A stretch of DNA of 64,000 nucleotides. It comes from Lathyrus oleraceus (taxonomy: Eukaryota > Streptophyta > Magnoliopsida > Fabales > Fabaceae). The first letter of the stretch is position 1; every line of letters begins with the position of its first letter. The stretch covers positions 367,285,877 to 367,349,876 of the forward strand of contig NC_066583.1 of NCBI RefSeq assembly GCF_024323335.1, written 5' to 3'. The translations under genes and the position numbers were made by a program. The notes below the pieces were generated by a model. The model ran no database searches. It saw only the letters and a list, made by a program, of their open reading frames with translations, and was not told the DNA's origin. Shown here piece by piece: positions 58,715-64,000 of this stretch.

Positions 58715-60077
58715 GTATGATGTATTTTGTTGAGGATTTATGGGTTTTGGTTGGTAGAGAAGAGTACCTTTATGCAGGTAGAAAATTGGGTAGTTGTAGA
58801 GGAAAATTTTGGAAATGTTATAGAGACCAATCGATTGGTCCTGGAACATGCGTCAATCGATTGATCCCTTACCTTCTTTGAAAAATAGAAATATGAGTTA
58901 AACCAATCGATTAGCTCATGCTTTTTACCTCATGTCTTATTTTCTTATGTTTATATATGCATTGTATCAACTAATTATCACTTGCTACAACTCTTATGCA
59001 TTGAATCAATAACAAATGTGAGAATTACATGTTGAATCAAGTTAGTTAACCTAGTGATCTATTTTAGGATATAAGTTAGACATATAACTTACATAACATT
59101 AGAAAATAACATTTATTCGTACGATACCTATGTGAGGGTTGTGAATGGATGGTTGATATAGTTGAGAGTGAGACGCTTTGTATGGAACATGTGTTGTTAT
59201 TGTATGATTATTGGTGAATGAAGTCACTTAGTGATGCATGAATCCAATCATGTTTTGTGGAATTAATCACGTATTCAGAGTATTTTCCCTTTTATGGTGT
59301 ACATCCCTATTTGATATGCTTAGATGAGTAGGAAATGGGATGTGACTCCAATGATTCGTGCCTCAATTGGGTTTGAGCCCCAACCATGGAGGACATGGGG
59401 GATAGGTGGACACCAAAGTGGGTTAGAGGCCCATACGATGAAAGATACCCAAAGTGGGTTAGAGGCCCATACGGGTGACAGTCGCTTGGATTGAGCTTGA
59501 GACTCATAGAGGATCTGATATCCACCGCGAAAGTCGAACCATACGACCATGCATGAACTGAGCCTGCCCTAAACGTAGGTCCACTCATGGATTAATGTTT
59601 CGTGAATCTGAATAGTGATTTATTTGAGTTATGAGAACTCAGGAGCACGTTCCATACATTCCGATACTTTTCCTCATCACTTAAGTCTTCCTTCCCTTGT
59701 TGAATTAAGTTGGATATTGATTAGAAAACCCTGTAGAGACGAGTGGACCCATAAGATAGGGGATTCACTGAGATTATTATCTCACCCTATATTGTTGATT
59801 ATTTTTCAGGTAGTTCTGATCAGACGAAGGGTAAGGACAAGATAGCGTGATGTCCTTGCTTATCTGATGTTTTGGATGGCTTTTCCGCTGTGTAGATATT
59901 TTTAAGGTCATTCTAGTTTTATTTTGGGTACCTTTGTGTATATTTAGTGCCAGGTAGTGTTTTCTTTAGGGCATGTAATATGTACATTGATTCCACTAGG
60001 AACTTATGTATTCCAGTATTAGTATTACATTATGTATAATATGTATTTCTAGACATATATTATATGTGGGTGTTACA
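58714..60077 (+). repeat. 5' LTR of second chromovirus (start uncertain)
   Basis: Ends GTGGGTGTTACA, the same terminus as the Tekay LTR (GGGTGTTACA). Contains a cluster of AATCGATT palindromes at 58825-58912 and a short tandem duplication of AAGTGGGTTAGAGGCCCATA (59413 and 59452). The 5' boundary is a guess set at the microsatellite edge. Confidence 0.7.
58825..58912. repeat. AATCGATT-centred palindromes in LTR
   Basis: GACCAATCGATTGGTC (58825-58840) and TCAATCGATTGA (58853-58864) are perfect palindromes. A third AATCGATT core lies at 58905-58912. They resemble, in layout but not in sequence, the palindrome pairs of the Tekay LTR. Confidence 0.85.
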
Positions 60078-60079
60078 AT

Positions 60080-60091
60080 TAGTATTAGAGC
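60080..60091 (+). promoter_or_regulatory. Eroded PBS, initiator tRNA-Met type
   Basis: TAGTATTAGAGC, two or three bases from the canonical TGGTATCAGAGC, 2 bp after the LTR end. One of the changes is C to T. Confidence 0.7.
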
Positions 60092-60233
60092 AGGTCGTAT
60101 CCTCGACCTAGCCATGAGATATTATAAGTATTGCTTTATGCCTCATATGTGGGTTGTCATCATTGTCCTTGATGTTATATTCATAGTATTGAGCTTGATC
60201 AACTTAATTCTATTTGTATGACATTTAGGATCA

Positions 60234-61278
60234 TGGCTGACAGACACAGAGGTCATGGTAGACCCGGAACTCATAATTCAGATTCAGAACCACCAAGTCG
60301 TAGTGAAGGTTTTCAATAACCTCAGTTTGTGCAACAAAACCAATTCATGCATCAGATGATGCAATAGTTGAATGGTGATCTTCATCCTTAAGGGGTTCCA
60401 TAAGAAGCTGCAGGTGGTAGATTTTGAGATTTCTTTTGCATGAATCCTCCTAAGTTCCATGGTGGATTAAATCCTGTGAAGGCTCATGAGTGGGTAACCA
60501 GCATGGAGAGGATTTTTTAGATAGTGAATTGTAGTGAAGAGAATAAAGTTGTGTTTACTTCTCACGTGATAAGGGGTCCTGTTGTAAGGTGGTGGGAAAG
60601 TGCTTCGACTCTTATGACCAATCAAGGAGTACCCAGGGATTGGGAGCATTTTAAGACTACCTTTCTGGATATGTATTTTCCTAGCTCTTTGAGGACTCAG
60701 AAAGAGTTTGAGTTTTAGCAGCTTAGACAAGGTACTATGACAGTAGCTATGTATGCTGAAAAGTTTGAAGATATGACTGCTTATTCTAGACAGACTGTGT
60801 ATGCACCAGATGAGAAGTGGAAAATTGATCAGTTCCTTTTTAGTTTAAGAGGTGAAATTTCTCATAGTGTTTCTCAGAGAGAATTCACTACTTATGCTGA
60901 ATTGCTAAGGCAATGCTATGTGGTTGAGAATAGTTTGAAGAAAGTTCAAGAAGAAAAAGATCAATATAGGATTGGACAGAAAGACCAGGGAAGGTCAGGT
61001 AATCAGTTTAGGCCTAGACCTAAATCCTTCAAAGGAAAACAAGTGCAACATGTAAAACCTAGCCATCCTCCACAATGTCAATTATGTAAGAAGTCTCATT
61101 TTGGAAGATTTGATGGAAGTGTAATTAGGTGTTTTACTTGTCAGAGGGAAGGACACATGGCTAGGGATTATCCTCGGAATAAGAATCAGATACAAGGAAG
61201 GAACACCGGTTGAGTTTATAATTTGGATGCAAGGAAGGATAAGAGAAACAATACTTTGATTGCTAGTACATATCTCAT
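60234..61278 (+). pseudogene. Gag of second chromovirus, multiple stops, truncated
   Basis: From ATG at 60234 (MADRHRGHGRPG) one frame can be followed across about eight stops: NPPKFHGGLNPVKAHEWVTS, VVRWWESASTLMTNQGVPRD, FLDMYFPSSLRTQKEFEF, YAEKFEDMTAYSRQTVYAPD, SVSQREFTTYAELLRQCYVV. The zinc knuckle reads CFTCQREGHMARDYPR, with Tyr in place of the last Cys. Nearly every stop is one C-to-T step from Gln (CAA, CAG) or Arg (CGA), the pattern left by deamination of methylated cytosine. The frame is cut at 61278, in the spacer before protease. Confidence 0.88.
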
Positions 61279-61465
61279 TGTCGCATCCGCGAAAAATAAC
61301 CGGCGGGCTAAAACAAAAACAAACAGAGCCGCCACTGTGCGTTATTTATCCCAAAATAGGGAAAGGAAACGCTCAGAGAAACCTGGAAAAAGCACGGTCT
61401 CGCGACCAAAGAGAAAGGGTAAGGGAGTCGGTTACGCAAGGGGAAGGTATTAGCACCCCTCACGT

Positions 61466-61481
61466 CCGTCGTACTCGACGG
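61466..61481 (-). other. LTR hairpin with AGTA loop (right-edge LTR)
   Basis: Minus strand CCGTCG-AGTA-CGACGG, a perfect 6-bp stem, 187 nt before the LTR end. Confidence 0.7.
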
Positions 61482-61680
61482 GATCCACGCTCTAAGAAAA
61501 GAAAAGGTTGCTAAAACACCACACACACACGCACCGAAGACAACACAGATGGGGTTAAGAGGAAGAGAGCTCGCTAGGACATCGCGTCCTATGCCTACGT
61601 ATCTCGTCTGGAACGAGAATCAGAGCTGCCGTAGTTCGACTCATGCACGCCAAACAAGCAAACACAAACACAGGCAAACA

Positions 61681-61860
61681 TGGAGCCTGAATGCCAATCA
61701 CTGGACTTACATCAGCATCCGAACCAAAACACACACAAGAGGGCAAACGTGGAGCCCGACCGCCAATCACTGGACTTACATCGGCATCCGAACCAAACAC
61801 ACAATCAGGATACGGACAGCCAATCGCTGGGCTTACATCCATATCCTGACACACAAGAAG
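61681..61860 (-). repeat. Two and a half tandem copies of a 70-bp unit
   Basis: GCCAATCACTGGACTTACAT recurs near 61693 and 61762, and a variant GCCAATCGCTGGGCTTACAT near 61818, each followed by CATCCGAACCAAA-like sequence. A duplicated CTCGTCTGGAACGAG block (61603 and 61933) brackets the array. Confidence 0.85.
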
Positions 61861-64000
61861 ATAACAAGCAAACACACACAAAAAGAAAAAAGAGTGCCCG
61901 GAGAGACCTCGCACGGTCTCCTGCCTACATACCTCGTCTGGAACGAGGATCAGGGCGATATAGTTCCCCTGAAAGGGAAAGAAAATCTAGCCAGAAACCA
62001 AGGGGAGACACACTACCAGGGAGCTGTACTCGAGCCTAGTGTTATCATGCATCATTGCCCTATGTCATGGTTTCTACCTACTTGCACAACAGCAAGCTAA
62101 TCCTATCCAGGAAGAAAGCAAGCATGCAAGCATCAACAAATAAAACAAACATTTCACATAGCACACACTATATCCAGTCAAGTGAGGCTCAAACAAGGGT
62201 GGACTACCGAGGCAAGTCATCTGTACAAGGTAGAGTTAGCTCTTAACCTTGCCATTGAGAGGCTAAGGTGAAGCTGATGAAAGGTGAGTGAAGATTAGAC
62301 TTCACAGCTCTTATCCTTGCCCAGGGAGAGCTTCAGACAAAGGAGCGTGGGTTCAGAATGGAGGGACCCTTCTACGCTCAAGACTCTGACTCGACTGTGC
62401 AACAACACAAGATCTTGGGTTTGTGTCCCAATGCATCAACACAGTGGTGTGAGCAGAGGGACGACTCAGCAGAATAGCGGGGGATAGATTGCATATCCCT
62501 TGGGTTCCGCCAATTGCTTCATAGAGGTCTTTACCTGCTTGGCACAAAAGTAAACAATCACAAACATCGCCTCTTAAGGAGGACTTCAGACAGTTGCCTG
62601 GCCAGGTAACAGGCCAGGTCTTCCAGACTACATGAAGTATAGAGATTCTACCTCAACTGGTTAAAAAACCAAGCAGCAGCAAGCAAGTTCTCAAGGAACT
62701 GTAAGCAACTAAATGTACCTGAAATCAATCAAGTATCATCAGTACTCAGACAAACCAACAGTAAACAGCAAATGTTAATATGTACAGTCAAACACAAATT
62801 AATGCACACAAGTGCAAGCCATGAGCCCAAGCTCAAGCATCAAACCCTACAACATAAAACAAGTTAGTTTACAACATCAAACAAAACTCAATTTAATCAG
62901 CTTGCAATTTTCTCCTTAAGGCTTTTGCATTTCAACCTGAAAATCCAAACCAAATGTGAGAAACTAGACCACTAGGCCAAGCCTAGGGTCCAAAGGAGAT
63001 AAAAAAATCAAAACAGCAAGTGAAATTTATCCAAAATCACATTCAACCAATTTAGAAACAAATGCAATTGGTCCCATGCTCATACCATTCACCATTATCA
63101 TTTTATTCACAATTTAACATCAAACATGCAATTTGCAACTTCAAAAGACCAAACAGAACTATCTCAACCAAAAGCATACCAAAACAATTCAATTAATTCC
63201 ACAAAAATTCACACCTAAACAGGACACATTCAATGTATAGCATGTCAATTTTCAGCTCAATTGGACAAAAGGAAGTAGGTCAATGAAAATCATAAAGTTC
63301 AGACAAGTTCAAACAAGTCAGCACATGGTATCCAAACAAACATCAACTTCCAAAAATCACAAAACAGTGACAACAATTAAGAAATGAATGGGATCAAAAC
63401 CACAATGTCCTATAATGTGTCTACAATCCCCATGTCAAATTTCATCTTCATCCAATACACCATGAGAATTTCACAAATGAATTACCAACATGTGTTACAC
63501 AATGTCACCAAATGACCACACAGGGAAGAAAATATTCAATCAATTAGAAAATGCAACCAATAAATCCAGCAAAATTCACATGTAATCTTGACATATCAAT
63601 GATCATCCACACAAAATTTCAGCTCAAATCAACATCCCTAAGCATTTTAAATAAAATCATGAAGTTGACCTAGCTTGGTGTGACACAAATTGTCACACCT
63701 CTAATCAAAAAATCATATCTCAACAACCAAGTATCCAAAAATCACAAACCACACATGAAAATCACCAGCAATGAGTCCAGAACAAGCACAAAAAATTTCA
63801 TCCATTTCTTTGCAAGCATCACTATTTCATGAAGGATATGGCATGGTATACACAAATGTGACAACATCAAGCAAACCCTAGGCCAATTAATTTTCTACAC
63901 ATGCAAAAATTCCACAAAAATCATGATAAAATTCTACACATTACAAGAAGAACAATGCAAAAAATCTCACCAATTTTGGACAAGAAATGAAGTCTCTATG

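Larger units (their letters stand above)
58714..61278 (+). mobile_element. Second Ty3/gypsy chromovirus-like element, 5' part only
   Basis: LTR to about 60077, eroded PBS, gag with many stops, then truncation at 61279 by an Ogre-type LTR just after the zinc knuckle. The gag sequence resembles Tekay-type elements. The LTR start is not recognisable next to the microsatellite. Older than the Tekay copy at 10753, judging by its stop load. Confidence 0.8.
61279..64000 (-). mobile_element. Ogre-type LTR, minus strand, running off the window
   Basis: The plus-strand start TGTCGCATCCGCG matches the start of the solo LTR (TGTCGCATCTC). AAACAGAGCCGCCACTG (61321), GGGGAAGGTATTAGCACCCC (61440), the AGTA hairpin (61466-61481) and CCTACGTA with CGTAGTTC (61594-61637) are in the same order. 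GGAGGACTTCAGACAGTTGC and TCCAGACTACATGAAG (62577-62636) are the reverse complement of 21890-21950 in the young Ogre LTR. Interrupts the second chromovirus. The right part (62640-64000) is AT-rich with no gene seen. Whether a full element follows is unknown. Confidence 0.85.

Noticed and set aside
61549..62100. 183-codon ORF in the right-edge LTR
   Set aside because: Spans a 70-bp tandem repeat in LTR sequence and has no homologue I recognise; overlapping ORFs exist on the other strand.

Overview
This window is repeat-rich plant DNA made almost entirely of nested LTR retrotransposons. I find no host protein-coding gene, tRNA, rRNA or CRISPR array. The very long LTRs (4.5 to 6.6 kb), a primer-binding site (PBS) matching the 3' end of tRNA-Arg, Tat-type polyproteins and a likely intron between protease and reverse transcriptase identify Ogre-type Ty3/gypsy elements. 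This points to a large legume genome, most likely tribe Fabeae (Vicia, Lathyrus, Pisum, Lens). The organism is an inference from element families, not from a host gene.

Layout. (1) 1-3460: decayed plus-strand Tat-clade pol (RT, RNase H, second RNase H, integrase). (2) 3461-58629: an old minus-strand Ogre-like element. Read on the minus strand it has ORF1, gag, protease, intron, RT, a broken RNase H, a 3' UTR, and an LTR at 3461-8283. Younger insertions split it into pieces. (3) Inside it, at 10753-39229, lies a plus-strand chromovirus of Tekay type with 1.96-kb LTRs, a CTCCA target duplication, and a long gag-pol that has lost part of integrase. (4) Inside the Tekay 3' LTR, at 17451-37784, lies a very young plus-strand Ogre with a TTAGC duplication. 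Its two 6.6-kb LTRs differ at only a handful of sites, and it has lost nearly all coding capacity. (5) A decayed Ty1/copia element at 41717-52758 sits in the outer Ogre. Its 3' LTR is split by a solo Ogre-type LTR at 47499-52036 with a TAAGT duplication. A 1.5-kb segment that includes the LTR tail and flanking Ogre RT occurs both before and after this copia body. (6) 58714-61278: LTR and stop-ridden gag of a second chromovirus, cut at 61279 by a further minus-strand Ogre-type LTR that leaves the window at 64000.

The order of events can be read from the nesting: old outer Ogre, then copia and Tekay insertions, then the solo LTR (after copia) and the young Ogre (after Tekay). LTR divergence agrees: about 0.1% by eye for the young Ogre and just under 1% for Tekay.

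The most unusual signals are non-coding. The Ogre 3' UTR holds dozens of degenerate copies of a motif resembling the tRNA-Arg 3' end, that is, the complement of the element's own PBS. Four different Ogre-type LTRs carry a PBS-like block in U5. The same four carry a short hairpin with an invariant AGTA loop and covarying 6-bp stems about 190-220 nt before the LTR end. Together these suggest an RNA-structure or priming system in Ogre elements that protein annotation would miss.
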